11,199 nucleotides of DNA, from contig JAJRVB010000248.1 of the NCBI GenBank assembly GCA_024277515.1, positions 1 through 11,199 on the forward strand, written 5' to 3'. Shown piece by piece: positions 1-7,022 of the stretch. The position numbers and the translations under genes are program-made. The notes under the pieces were generated by a model. It ran no database searches and had not been told where the DNA came from. It saw only the letters and a list, made by a program, of their open reading frames with translations. The stretch is from Nitrospirota bacterium. GTDB lineage: Bacteria > Nitrospirota > Thermodesulfovibrionia > UBA6902. Within the stretch, counting starts at the first letter, position 1. The number at the start of each line of letters is the position of its first letter.

Positions 1-275
1 CTGAATTTGATACCTGCCAGGCATCTCTTTCCTGACTGTTTTTTCCAGACCACATCACCAAAGAGTGCAACGGTATTATCTCTTCCAGGAAGCTGGACAT
101 GCAGTTCAAGATATTCATACACAATGAATTTAAAATCATCCGCATCAAGCCTGAATCCTCCGCCCGACAAATCGACAGTCTGTCCGTCAGCATAATCCTT
201 CGCACCGTATGTGGGCCTGAACTTTACATGCAGGGACTTTGAAATCCGTCTGAGCGCTCTTCTGTTCTCCATCAT
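1..275 (-). CDS. PilZ domain protein, N-terminal part (runs off the left edge)
   Basis: Reading leftward from an ATG at 275, the frame is open to the window edge (about 91 codons). It carries the PilZ signature: an Arg-rich N-terminal motif (ENRRALRR, residues 3-10) and, after about 25 residues, the D-x-S-x-x-G motif (DLSGGG, residues 35-40). Beta-rich sequence follows, including LFGDVVWKK and AGIKF. In the family, these arginines and the DxSxxG turn bind cyclic-di-GMP, so this is probably a cytoplasmic c-di-GMP receptor or adaptor. Both motifs are intact, so binding is plausible; the output is unknown. The start codon overlaps the stop of the upstream methyltransferase gene (ATGA, 275-272), which implies one operon and translational coupling. 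A second ATG lies directly after the first. It is unknown whether another domain follows PilZ. Confidence 0.85.
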   Translation of the reverse strand, partial: MMENRRALRRISKSLHVKFRPTYGAKDYADGQTVDLSGGGFRLDADDFKFIVYEYLELHVQLPGRDNTVALFGDVVWKKQSGKRCLAGIKF

Positions 276-1213
276 GGTCCCTGCCCCGGCCGGGCCGTGA
301 CCAGCATGGTGAGCCCTGTTTCGTCTTTTTCGATTTCGACCTTGCTTCGGAGAAATCCGGCGTCAGTCAGGAGACGAACGATTTCATCTTCATCCCGGTA
401 AACGAGTTTCCAGTCTGCAAGGTATTCCTGCCAGACCTTATATGGACTGCCTTTTTTGATATTGGCAAAAAACAGAACACCCTCTCTGTGCAGCAGTCTG
501 TTCATCGCCTTCTTAAGGAAAAATGAGATGTGTCTGTCGGAAATATAATCAAACAGACCACCCGTGAGAATCAAATCAAAAGGCCCTGATTTTTCAATCT
601 CCCGCAATGCCTGCAGGAAGTTGCCGTTTACGAGCTGAACATCCCCTGTAAAGCGGGCAAGCCTCTCCCGTGACAATTCAAGGGCCTCGCTGTCTACATC
701 ATGTAAAACAATGTCGCACGGAATATGATATATGTATTTTTCAATCTGTACGAAATCCAGACAGCCCCCGCACCCGACAGAGAGTATTTTTTGCCGGCCG
801 GGGCCATTAAGCAATACATCAAGAAGTATCGCGGACTGCCGTTGAAGTCGATTTCTGTGCTGCTGCGCAATCGCGCTGTTCAGGGCATATTCCTCGATGT
901 AATATTCCACTTTTCCATATTGCGACCCGTTCTCATGACTACAGAGGTATTCGATGGTTTCAAAATCCCCAGGATATTTCCTTGGCCAGTCCTGCATGCG
1001 CCTTACAAATACCGACCTGCCGTGAATGTCGCGGGCCGGTTTGATTACTTCCTCTATTTCACCGCGGGATGCGCCGTTTTTTTCAGCTTCCAGTATGTTA
1101 AAACAGAGGTCATGCATGCAAGCTACAACTTTATGGAAAAGTTGCGGACTGCCGTCGGATATCAGGTCTTCAAGAGATGTAAAATGTGCAACACTCTGGC
1201 GCAGCTTTTTCAT
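272..1213 (-). CDS. Class I SAM-dependent methyltransferase, PhcB-like
   Basis: A 313-residue cytoplasmic protein if it starts at the ATG at 1213; the frame extends to a TTG at 1291 (339 residues) with a GTG at 1219. I prefer 1213 because a promoter at 1307-1335 would leave only about nine bases before the TTG, and the extra 26 residues look uninformative. No start has a good Shine-Dalgarno. The C-terminal half has the Rossmann methyltransferase motifs: ILSVGCGGCLDF (glycine-rich SAM loop), IVLHDVDSEAL (acidic residue at the end of strand 2), VQLVNGNFLQAL, and FDLILTGGLFDYI (motif IV region). The N-terminal helical part contains PRKYPGDFETIEYL. This recalls the PRGYAGD motif of the PhcB-type family (3-hydroxypalmitate methyl ester synthesis in Ralstonia). 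The family assignment is from memory and the substrate is unknown. The gene is followed by, and overlaps, a PilZ gene. Confidence 0.8.
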   Translation of the reverse strand: MKKLRQSVAHFTSLEDLISDGSPQLFHKVVACMHDLCFNILEAEKNGASRGEIEEVIKPARDIHGRSVFVRRMQDWPRKYPGDFETIEYLCSHENGSQYGKVEYYIEEYALNSAIAQQHRNRLQRQSAILLDVLLNGPGRQKILSVGCGGCLDFVQIEKYIYHIPCDIVLHDVDSEALELSRERLARFTGDVQLVNGNFLQALREIEKSGPFDLILTGGLFDYISDRHISFFLKKAMNRLLHREGVLFFANIKKGSPYKVWQEYLADWKLVYRDEDEIVRLLTDAGFLRSKVEIEKDETGLTMLVTARPGQGP

Positions 1214-1306
1214 ATACACCCGGTTAACATATATTTTTGAGAACCGCTTAAAAACAGAAACTGATTTGTGAGATACAGTTTGCTGGAGCAATGCCTAACC
1301 TGCTAT

Positions 1307-1335
1307 ATTGTATGCAGAATATTTTTATTTTTCAA
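1307..1335 (-). promoter_or_regulatory. Sigma-70-like promoter for the methyltransferase-PilZ operon
   Basis: On the minus strand, TTGAAA (1335-1330, five of six to consensus) is followed after exactly 17 bases by TACAAT (1312-1307, five of six). The predicted transcript start is near 1300. That gives a leader of about 87 bases to the ATG at 1213, or only about nine to the TTG at 1291. This is a prediction from sequence only. Confidence 0.55.
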
Positions 1336-1362
1336 ATGAGCATAGATATTTATTGAATAGGT

Positions 1363-1368
1363 TATAAT
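1363..1368 (+). promoter_or_regulatory. Candidate -10 element of thrC
   Basis: A perfect TATAAT lies in the AT-rich part of the gap between the divergent methyltransferase and thrC genes, about 60 bases before the thrC start. No convincing -35 lies 16-18 bases upstream and there is no TGn extension, so this is weak. The two divergent promoters would lie less than 30 bases apart and could interfere with each other. Confidence 0.3.
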
Positions 1369-1427
1369 ATCCGATACCCGAGGGGCATGTTACTGAAGCG
1401 CCCCCCTGAATAAAGGAGCTTGTATAC

Positions 1428-2894
1428 ATGGATATTATCAAACTGCGCCATCTGCTTCCTGACAGTCCGGCGGAGACGTCCCTCTTTGTCTCTACACGGG
1501 ACCGTGAAGAGAAAATCCGCTATCCATGGAATGTTGTGCTCGAAAAGGGGCTCTCTTCCGATTACGGGCTTTTCATGCCTGCGGCGCTGCCGCGCTTTAG
1601 TGAGACATCTGTAAGCAGTTTATCAAATCTTGCATATCCGGAAGCAGCATGGCTCGTGATGAGACGCTTTCTCCCCGAAAAGGACATACCTGATAATGTC
1701 CTTGCAGACATTTGCCATGGGGCATACAGCAAAACACAGATACCCATAGAAGAAGCACTGGATGACAACAACCTTGTGATTGCCCGTCTTGACCGTGGTC
1801 CGTCATGCAGTTTCAAGGACTTTGCCGCCCTGTTTCTGGCAAGACTGATGAGTCATTACCTCTCGACCACACAGAGAGAAGCCACGGTTATCGTTGCCAC
1901 ATCAGGAGACACAGGCACTGCAATACAGACGGCGTTTCACGGACTGCCCAGCACGCATGTGCTTGTCCTTTATCCTGCAAACGGGGTGTCCGGTATGCAG
2001 GAAAAACAGATGCTCTCAATATCAGGGAATGTTCGCGCGATCCCTGTTGATGGAAATTTTGATGACTGCCAGCGGCTTGCAAAGAGTCTGCTCAACAATG
2101 ATGATGTCCGTGAACGGTTCAATCTCACTTCAGCAAATTCAATATCCGTATGGAGGCTTTTGCCGCAGACCATTTATTACTTCCATATCTGGGCAGAGCT
2201 TAACCGGAAGTTTCCGGACCGGAATATCATATTTTCAGTGCCGTCAGGGAACCTCGGCAACCTTACCGCCGGGTTGATCGCTAAACATATGGGACTACCG
2301 GTGAAAATGTTCATCGCCGGGACAAACGCAAACAACATCTTTGCGAATATTGTCGGCAAGGGCACATCTTCGGGGAGCCTAAGCAACAAGCATACGCTCG
2401 CCAATTCCATGGACATATCCGTACCCTCCAACCTGGAGCGCATCCTCTACCTGTACGGTGAATCTCCAGAAAACATACCCGATATCCTGTCGGAAAAAAA
2501 GAGCATCGCTCCTGAAGTCCTGGAAAGCCTGAGAAAAGATATCTTTGGAGAAGATATCATAACCAATGAGGACATCGAAGCGCATATCGTAAGGTTCTGG
2601 CGCAGAAACAATATTGTTCTCGAACCCCATGGCGTGATAGGCGTGGCAGCGTCTTTCAGGTACCGCCAGTATTTCAATGAATATACATCGCTTATTGCGG
2701 TCCTTGAAACCGCTTCACCCTCAAAATTCCCTGACTTTCAAAGCAGCTACCCTGATATCCCGATACCTGAGAACCCTTCCCTCAAAAAACTGTCGGATAT
2801 GGAGCTTGAAACCATCCGCCCGCGGAAAGTGGCTGCCGAGCAGGGTGATGTCATTGATACACTGGAAGACTTATTGTTAAATGAAAAGCCCTGA
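1428..2894 (+). CDS. thrC: Threonine synthase
   Basis: Catalyses the PLP-dependent last step of threonine synthesis, converting O-phosphohomoserine to threonine plus phosphate, in the cytoplasm. At 488 residues it fits the longer threonine synthase class (E. coli/yeast type). An N-terminal segment (YPWNVVLEKGLSSDYGLFMP) is followed by the PLP lysine in GPSCSFKDF (Lys130). Next come TSGDTGTA (159-166), LYPANGVSGMQEKQM (181-195), the SANSIS motif (235-240) and the glycine-rich phosphate-cofactor loop VPSGNLGNLTAG (271-282). LANSMDISVPSN further on is also typical. The ATG has a good Shine-Dalgarno (AAAGGAG, 1412-1418, nine bases upstream). The gene stands alone, divergent from the methyltransferase and convergent with the protease-like gene. 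No other thr gene or homoserine kinase is in the window. Confidence 0.97.
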   Translation: MDIIKLRHLLPDSPAETSLFVSTRDREEKIRYPWNVVLEKGLSSDYGLFMPAALPRFSETSVSSLSNLAYPEAAWLVMRRFLPEKDIPDNVLADICHGAYSKTQIPIEEALDDNNLVIARLDRGPSCSFKDFAALFLARLMSHYLSTTQREATVIVATSGDTGTAIQTAFHGLPSTHVLVLYPANGVSGMQEKQMLSISGNVRAIPVDGNFDDCQRLAKSLLNNDDVRERFNLTSANSISVWRLLPQTIYYFHIWAELNRKFPDRNIIFSVPSGNLGNLTAGLIAKHMGLPVKMFIAGTNANNIFANIVGKGTSSGSLSNKHTLANSMDISVPSNLERILYLYGESPENIPDILSEKKSIAPEVLESLRKDIFGEDIITNEDIEAHIVRFWRRNNIVLEPHGVIGVAASFRYRQYFNEYTSLIAVLETASPSKFPDFQSSYPDIPIPENPSLKKLSDMELETIRPRKVAAEQGDVIDTLEDLLLNEKP

Positions 2895-2927
2895 ATGCCG
2901 CGATGAGGAATATTTCTATTTTCAGGG
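2889..2927. terminator. Possible bidirectional terminator between convergent genes
   Basis: CCCTGAA (2889-2895) and TTCAGGG (2921-2927) form a perfect 7-bp inverted repeat around a 25-base loop. It begins within the thrC stop region and ends right at the stop of the convergent gene at 2928. There is no clear U-tract and the loop is long, so it is a weak candidate. No better terminator is visible in this 33-base gap. Confidence 0.25.
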
Positions 2928-4838
2928 TCAGCGGGGAGTAAGCAGAAGGGTCCCCTCATCCGCATTCAGGTCCATCCGGAACCTGCCGAGATAATTGAGG
3001 CCGAGCAGTCCGAGTCCGGGCTGGCCGGGCATGTCAAGGACATACGCCCTGATATCATACTCTACCCAGCCGTCAATCTCTATCCTGTCAATGATCACCT
3101 CACTCGCCGTCACGGTCCCGCCGGCAGTCTTTAACGGACGTTGAGGGTGTACAATCTCGAGACCAAGCTCATCAGCGGTTGATGAAGGGATGGTAACCAG
3201 GGACGCTCCTGTATCCAGCAGGAAATCCTGATACAGGCTGCCGTTAATGTCCGCGGTCACAGGTATTTTATTTGATCCACGCGGAAAGCGTATGACAATT
3301 TTTCCTTCCTGCCCTTTCATATCTTCAATACGCCGGGCCAGCAGTTCATAATGGTTTTGCAGGTCCGGAGGATAATTTCCCGCATACAACTGAAGCTCAG
3401 CCTCTTCCCAGTCACCATCCAGAAGTGCGAGCTCAACGCCGAGCAGATGGATATACGGATCATCCGGGTAATACACTCTTGCCGCATTATAGGTCTTAAA
3501 CCCTTCATCAAGCGCCTTTACAGACACAAGCGACCGGAGCCAGTCCTGATAGAGCTGCAGATGCATCCTGTTCAGGGCCGGGACATCAACACCCATCTGT
3601 CCGGTGATATATCTGCCGGAGCCCTCGATCTCACGGATGGCTGCATCAAGGCCTCGTGAGTCGGCAATTGCAGGCACTGTATTCATCAGCAATGTTATAT
3701 CACCAATACGTCTTAACACCTCACTGTTTAACATATCGACAACCCTGCTCCCCTCTCCATGTCCGACGGCATACGCGACCAGGACAAGTACACGTTCAAT
3801 GATTTCCTCAGGGAGCAGATAATAGGGGGTGTCTTCTTCCGCCAGCTTCGGCTCAAGCTGAAATCCCTCGATAAGGGCGGAAAGCTGGTCCAGACCCGCA
3901 TGACCCTTTTCCATTGCGAGCGCCTCTGCAAATTTCTCTTCCCTGCCGCCGGTAAAAGTCATATTGTAAAAGTATCTGACCCAGGTCTTGTACGCCATAG
4001 AGGTATCTGGATTGCCCGGCCACATATACCCCTTATCCAGCCAGCCGCCAAATGACCAGCCCACCACCCTGCCCCCCTGCATAAATACACCAATCTCATT
4101 TATATCGTCAGGCAGGGAAGTGGAAAGGAAAAAACCCTGTTCAATGCCGGGGATTAACTTAACTGACTGATATTCGGTATCTGATTCGAGGCTGGACCAA
4201 GAAACAGGCTCACCCTGATTCCAGGGGCCAAGATCAGGACTGTCCGGTATTTCCGAATTTTCAGCAACCTGCCATAAGCCGACCTCGTCACCGTTTATCC
4301 ACAGTCCGCCAGAGATTCCGGCTTCCCGCCCGATATCAGGGTCATAATACCAGGAGTTTCCGCCAAGGCATGCGCGGGCAGGCAGCGCCAGCCAGCCGTC
4401 ACCGGCTGTAATTGCCCTGAACCGGGCGACCTGCCCGCCCCACGGGTCGATTATCGTCACCCAGCCTCCGGTGACCTGCTTCCTTTCAGAAAAACGTGCA
4501 GCAGCATCTGAAGCGTGCTTATCATCCCGGACCCCTGAAACGGCATCTCCGGATACCCCCGGGGCTTCTGCCGTTACCGCCTCTCTTCTCAGGTTCAGTC
4601 TCTCACCGCCGCCCCGGTCTGCTGCTGATATCTTTTGTGTAATCCGGACAGAAGGAAATATCGTGTCCCGGATAAAATAGAGCGCTCCCCCGACCCAGAG
4701 GAGCAGGACAACAATAATCATAAACACAATTCTTCTGTGTACAATCTCGCTCCTTCTTAATACAGGGAGAGAGGTCCCGCACTTTTCACAATGTGAGAGG
4801 GCATTACTGTTGTCAGTCCTGCAACTGAGGCACTTCAC
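2928..4838 (-). CDS. Zinc-ribbon, membrane-anchored protein with C-terminal retropepsin-like aspartyl protease domain
   Basis: A 636-residue protein of unusual build. Residues 1-22 form a zinc ribbon with two CxxC pairs (Cys3/Cys6, Cys17/Cys20). Residues 37-56 are one hydrophobic helix (VFMIIVVLLLWVGGALYFI), so the ribbon is probably cytoplasmic and the rest periplasmic. Residues 122-290 are beta-rich and may be a decayed trypsin-like domain (ALPARACLGG where the His motif would lie; GGRVVGWSFGG near the C-terminal strand). I see no His-Asp-Ser triad, and this part is tentative. Residues 300-500 are helical, with TPR-like character around 441-490. Residues 515-636 are a single-chain retropepsin-like domain with catalytic DTGAS (Asp542), a following GGTV flap region, and the hydrophobic GLLGLNYL (610-617). 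Such domains act as dimers. Start is GTG, chosen because the ribbon begins at residue 3 and the codon overlaps the upstream stop (GTGA). The substrate is unknown. Confidence 0.8.
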   Translation of the reverse strand: MKCLSCRTDNSNALSHCEKCGTSLPVLRRSEIVHRRIVFMIIVVLLLWVGGALYFIRDTIFPSVRITQKISAADRGGGERLNLRREAVTAEAPGVSGDAVSGVRDDKHASDAAARFSERKQVTGGWVTIIDPWGGQVARFRAITAGDGWLALPARACLGGNSWYYDPDIGREAGISGGLWINGDEVGLWQVAENSEIPDSPDLGPWNQGEPVSWSSLESDTEYQSVKLIPGIEQGFFLSTSLPDDINEIGVFMQGGRVVGWSFGGWLDKGYMWPGNPDTSMAYKTWVRYFYNMTFTGGREEKFAEALAMEKGHAGLDQLSALIEGFQLEPKLAEEDTPYYLLPEEIIERVLVLVAYAVGHGEGSRVVDMLNSEVLRRIGDITLLMNTVPAIADSRGLDAAIREIEGSGRYITGQMGVDVPALNRMHLQLYQDWLRSLVSVKALDEGFKTYNAARVYYPDDPYIHLLGVELALLDGDWEEAELQLYAGNYPPDLQNHYELLARRIEDMKGQEGKIVIRFPRGSNKIPVTADINGSLYQDFLLDTGASLVTIPSSTADELGLEIVHPQRPLKTAGGTVTASEVIIDRIEIDGWVEYDIRAYVLDMPGQPGLGLLGLNYLGRFRMDLNADEGTLLLTPR

Positions 4839-4993
4839 CTGGTCACTTCATCAAATTTCTTTTTCGCCTCTTCGAGTGCATTATCCATCTTCTCCCCTGC
4901 GCGCTCGGCAGGACCCTCTTTGTTGCAGCCATACACCCCGACAGTAAATGACAGGACAAGCATAATCATAAATAATGTTCTGATCAGTGACAT
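4835..4993 (-). CDS. Small lipoprotein
   Basis: A 52-residue protein starting at the ATG at 4993, which has an excellent Shine-Dalgarno (AAAGGAGG, complementary to 5001-5008, seven bases away). The frame runs further upstream, but that extension lacks support. Residues 1-22 are a lipoprotein signal: Ser-Leu-Ile-Arg followed by a hydrophobic core, ending in a lipobox-like VYGC with Cys23 as the lipidation site. The mature part is only about 30 residues, charged and probably helical (EGPAERAGEKMDNALEEAKKK). This resembles the many tiny membrane lipoproteins with an EGPAEKAG-type helix, whose role is unknown. Its stop overlaps the GTG start of the zinc-ribbon/aspartyl protease gene by four bases. 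The two are therefore probably co-translated and act at the same envelope site. Confidence 0.75.
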   Translation of the reverse strand: MSLIRTLFMIMLVLSFTVGVYGCNKEGPAERAGEKMDNALEEAKKKFDEVTR

Positions 4994-5215
4994 ACTGCGC
5001 CCTCCTTTCACAAAGATATATTCCGGGTCAATGCTACACCCCTTTTGTATACATATTTTCATATGTTAACAAAAAAAATGCAATGAAAGACCGGGAAAAT
5101 ATGTGCGCCCCCGGAAAAATGTTCCTTGCACATACCATGCACCTGCTCACTTCGATGCAGACTCATGCCCTTAAATCCGGCATGTTCAGCCTGACCGGCC
5201 TTTCATACAGGCCTT
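4994..5215. other. Divergent intergenic region (lipoprotein operon / motAB)
   Basis: This is the larger part of a roughly 300-base gene-free stretch. On the lipoprotein side lies the perfect inverted repeat ACATAT-TTTC-ATATGT (5051-5066), next to a possible minus-strand -10 TATACA (5051-5046). No good -35 is visible. On the motA side, TATGTGC (5100-5106) pairs with GCACATA (5128-5134), with GGAA/TTCC (5113-5116, 5122-5125) nested inside. A direct repeat of GGCCTT lies just before the sigma-54 promoter. Either dyad could be an activator or repressor site; neither is proven. I see no credible coding region here. Confidence 0.4.
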
Positions 5216-5250
5216 AATATATTTGGCATGTTAATTGCAGCCAATATATT
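5216..5250. repeat. Inverted repeat spanning the motA promoter
   Basis: AATATATTTGGC (5216-5227) and GCCAATATATT (5240-5250) are reverse complements over 11 bp apart from one extra T in the left arm. The 12-base gap holds the -12 half of the sigma-54 promoter. The right arm would cover about -10 to +1. It could be an operator or a DNA structure that opens easily. Confidence 0.6.
5223..5239 (+). promoter_or_regulatory. Sigma-54 (RpoN) -24/-12 promoter of motAB
   Basis: TTGGCATG-TTAA-TTGCA matches the RpoN consensus YTGGCACG-N4-TTGCW with one mismatch (T for C). The invariant GG (5225-5226) and GC (5237-5238) are exactly ten bases apart. The predicted transcript start is near 5250, leaving a leader of about 47 bases before motA. 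RpoN control with an NtrC-family activator is common for flagellar genes in several bacterial groups. This supports a flagellar rather than another ion-channel role for the operon. Confidence 0.8.
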
Positions 5251-5296
5251 TCGATCACCATACTGCCCGGTATCTAATATCTGCTGAGGAGGAAAA

Positions 5297-6097
5297 ATGA
5301 ACATCATTATGGGCGCAGTAATAACCTTGTGCGTATCATCGGTCGTCTTAACGGTCTTCAGGGACATCGGGATATCAATGATCTTTAACCTCGACGCCTT
5401 TCTGATCGTTATCGGGGGGACAATTATAGCCCTGTTCGTGGGATTTCCGGCTGAGAGGATCCGCAATACCATTAATGACGTAATCAATTCATATAAAAAC
5501 CGGACAGACAGGGATGTCATCACAGGCAATATCCTCGAGATTTCCAGGATGTACATGAAAACAAACATACGCAGCCTGGAAGAAAAAATGAAGAATATCG
5601 ATGATGATTTCCTGAAGCTCGGACTGAAGCTCCTGATAAACGATTACGGAAGTCATGATATAAGAAACATCATGGAAAGGGAAATGATGATCAGGATCAT
5701 TAACCGCAATTTCAGCCTTAACCTGCTCAGGACGGTTGCACGCCTCACCCCTTCATTCGGGCTTGCAGGCACGGTGATCAGTCTCATAAAGATGTTCAGA
5801 CACCTGGACTCGGTAGATGCGATCGCCCCGATGATGTCTGTGGCCCTGATGTCGACTTTTTATGGAATCATCATCGCAAATGTAATTATGCTGCCCCTCT
5901 GCGCAAAACTGAAAGAAGAGGCCATTGAATCCGAGGCCATAATGAACATCTGTATTGACGGCATTCTCGCAATCAAACATATGGAACATCCCCTGAGAAT
6001 TGAGGAGAGAATCAGGGGTTTCAGGGAAGACCCGGCTGCCCTGTCAGCGGGCATGCATGGAAGGGTAACGACTGCAAAGGCTTCAGGTACAGCATAA
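5297..6097 (+). CDS. motA: Flagellar stator protein MotA
   Basis: Inner-membrane stator subunit that, with MotB, conducts ions and drives flagellar rotation. At 266 residues it is near family length. It has four membrane segments: residues about 2-20 (short first helix), 28-50 (DAFLIVIGGTIIALFVGFP), about 147-168 and 177-203. The cytoplasmic loop between helices 2 and 3 is charged (NRTDRDV, LEEKMKN), where MotA meets FliG. The helix-3 motif LTPSFGLAGTVISLIKMF contains Pro152, and helix 4 (MSVALMSTFYGIIIANVIMLP) contains Pro200. These are the two prolines typical of MotA. The ATG follows a strong Shine-Dalgarno (GAGGAGG, 5286-5292). It is first gene of a two-gene operon behind the sigma-54 promoter, and motB starts 21 bases after its stop. 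I cannot tell proton from sodium use. Confidence 0.93.
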   Translation: MNIIMGAVITLCVSSVVLTVFRDIGISMIFNLDAFLIVIGGTIIALFVGFPAERIRNTINDVINSYKNRTDRDVITGNILEISRMYMKTNIRSLEEKMKNIDDDFLKLGLKLLINDYGSHDIRNIMEREMMIRIINRNFSLNLLRTVARLTPSFGLAGTVISLIKMFRHLDSVDAIAPMMSVALMSTFYGIIIANVIMLPLCAKLKEEAIESEAIMNICIDGILAIKHMEHPLRIEERIRGFREDPAALSAGMHGRVTTAKASGTA

Positions 6098-6118
6098 TGC
6101 AACTGTACAGGAGAGATC

Positions 6119-6835
6119 ATGACTGATAAAAAATACTCCTCCCACTATAGCGGCTCACTTGACACCTCCGGCAGCAGGCTTGTCCATGGCCTGGATGACG
6201 ATGTTGACAGCGACAGCAACTGGCTTATCTCCCTGAGCGACATATTGTCCCTGCTCCTTGTGTTTTTCATAATGTTTCTCGTCATGACAAAAGGCTCCGG
6301 TGCAGGAGAGAAGGCGGATCCTGTCAGAGATCGGGAGCAGACGCTGCCTGCCGCTGCAGAGAAAGATATGGTAGAACCTTTCCCGATAAATGCGTGGGAT
6401 GAAATTGCGACCAGGGTGAGCAGTCTTGACTTTTCAGACAACGTGTCTGTTCTTGAGACAAAAAGGGAACTCATCGTGACCATCAGGGAAAAGGTCACAT
6501 TCAGTCCGGGGGAGGCCGAAATCCTCCATGGCTTTGAACCTGTACTCGACAGCATCGCGGAAGTCATCACTAAGCACAGGAATTTAAATGTAGAAATTAT
6601 TGGCCACACAGACAACGTACCCATCCGTACATCACGCTATCAATCCAACTGGGAGCTCTCCATCTCACGCGCCGCGAGTGTCCTGAGGTACTTCATCCAA
6701 AACCACTCCATAGATTCATCACGGCTCTCGATCAGGGGCAATGCAGACCTCAAGCCGACCGCCCCGAACGATACACCCGAGCACAGGGCACAGAACAGGC
6801 GCGTAGAGATAAAGTTGAGGCGTCCGGAAGCATAG
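6119..6835 (+). CDS. motB: Flagellar stator protein MotB
   Basis: Partner of MotA that anchors the stator to peptidoglycan. At 238 residues it is shorter than the E. coli protein (about 308), mainly through a short linker. The N-terminus is polar and acidic (LDDDVDSDSNW). One membrane helix follows (about 36-57, LISLSDILSLLLVFFIMFLV) containing the ion-carrying aspartate, Asp41 in the SLSD motif that replaces the usual SYAD. A linker of about 65 residues leads to the OmpA/MotB domain (about 112-235). That domain includes IGHTDNVPI (161-169), NWELSISRAASVLRYF (177-192) and RAQNRRVEI (223-231), the peptidoglycan-binding elements. The Shine-Dalgarno AGGAGA (6109-6114) supports the start. It is cotranscribed with motA. 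No clear terminator follows. Confidence 0.92.
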   Translation: MTDKKYSSHYSGSLDTSGSRLVHGLDDDVDSDSNWLISLSDILSLLLVFFIMFLVMTKGSGAGEKADPVRDREQTLPAAAEKDMVEPFPINAWDEIATRVSSLDFSDNVSVLETKRELIVTIREKVTFSPGEAEILHGFEPVLDSIAEVITKHRNLNVEIIGHTDNVPIRTSRYQSNWELSISRAASVLRYFIQNHSIDSSRLSIRGNADLKPTAPNDTPEHRAQNRRVEIKLRRPEA

Positions 6836-6929
6836 CACAGCAACTCAAAAGTGCAATAGTCAACAGATCAAAAATTATGTCTGATTCTCTGCTGCATCAT
6901 CCGTCCCGGTCCTAATCTTCTGACAATTG

Positions 6930-6938
6930 TGTTATTAT
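6930..6938 (+). promoter_or_regulatory. Possible extended -10 promoter for cobA-hemD
   Basis: TGTTATTAT has the TGn extension plus five of six bases of TATAAT, but no recognisable -35. Transcription from here would give a leader of about 175 bases that includes all three hairpins upstream of cobA-hemD. Weak. Confidence 0.25.
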
Positions 6939-6989
6939 CTATGTCGTGCCTCAACTTTTGAAAGGATTGATCCACTCTGTAGTGAAACT

Positions 6990-7008
6990 CTCCGCCTACA
7001 AGGCGGGG
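6990..7008. repeat. Hairpin 1 (REP-like)
   Basis: Minus-strand reading CCCCGCCTTGTAGGCGGAG: an 8-bp stem with one G-T wobble and a three-base loop TGT. It shares the frame CCCCG-NN-TTGTA-NN-CGG-N-G with the hairpin at 7075-7093. The NN/NN bases differ but still pair. Confidence 0.65.
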
Positions 7009-7022
7009 CATCAAACTGTATT

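Noticed and set aside
725..1240. Long plus-strand open frame (171 codons) opposite the methyltransferase
   Set aside because: It is fully antisense to a gene with clear methyltransferase motifs, has no ribosome site and no recognisable motif.
1382..1404. GGGGC/GCCCC hairpin in the thrC leader as a possible attenuator
   Set aside because: Only 5 bp with a 13-base loop, no U-tract and no Thr-rich leader peptide seen, so too weak to call.
4994..5062. Longer form of the lipoprotein starting upstream
   Set aside because: The extension adds residues before a typical lipoprotein signal peptide and ignores the excellent Shine-Dalgarno at 5001-5008.
4987..5217. Plus-strand 76-codon frame in the gap before motA
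   Set aside because: No ribosome site or recognisable motif, and it covers the lipoprotein upstream region and sits against the sigma-54 promoter.
5203..5568. Minus-strand open frame of 121 codons over the motA start
   Set aside because: It is antisense to the MotA coding sequence and its promoter; the hydrophobic stretches mirror the MotA membrane helices.
6145..6624. Minus-strand open frame of 159 codons inside motB
   Set aside because: Ser-rich and antisense to motB, which has intact family motifs on the other strand.
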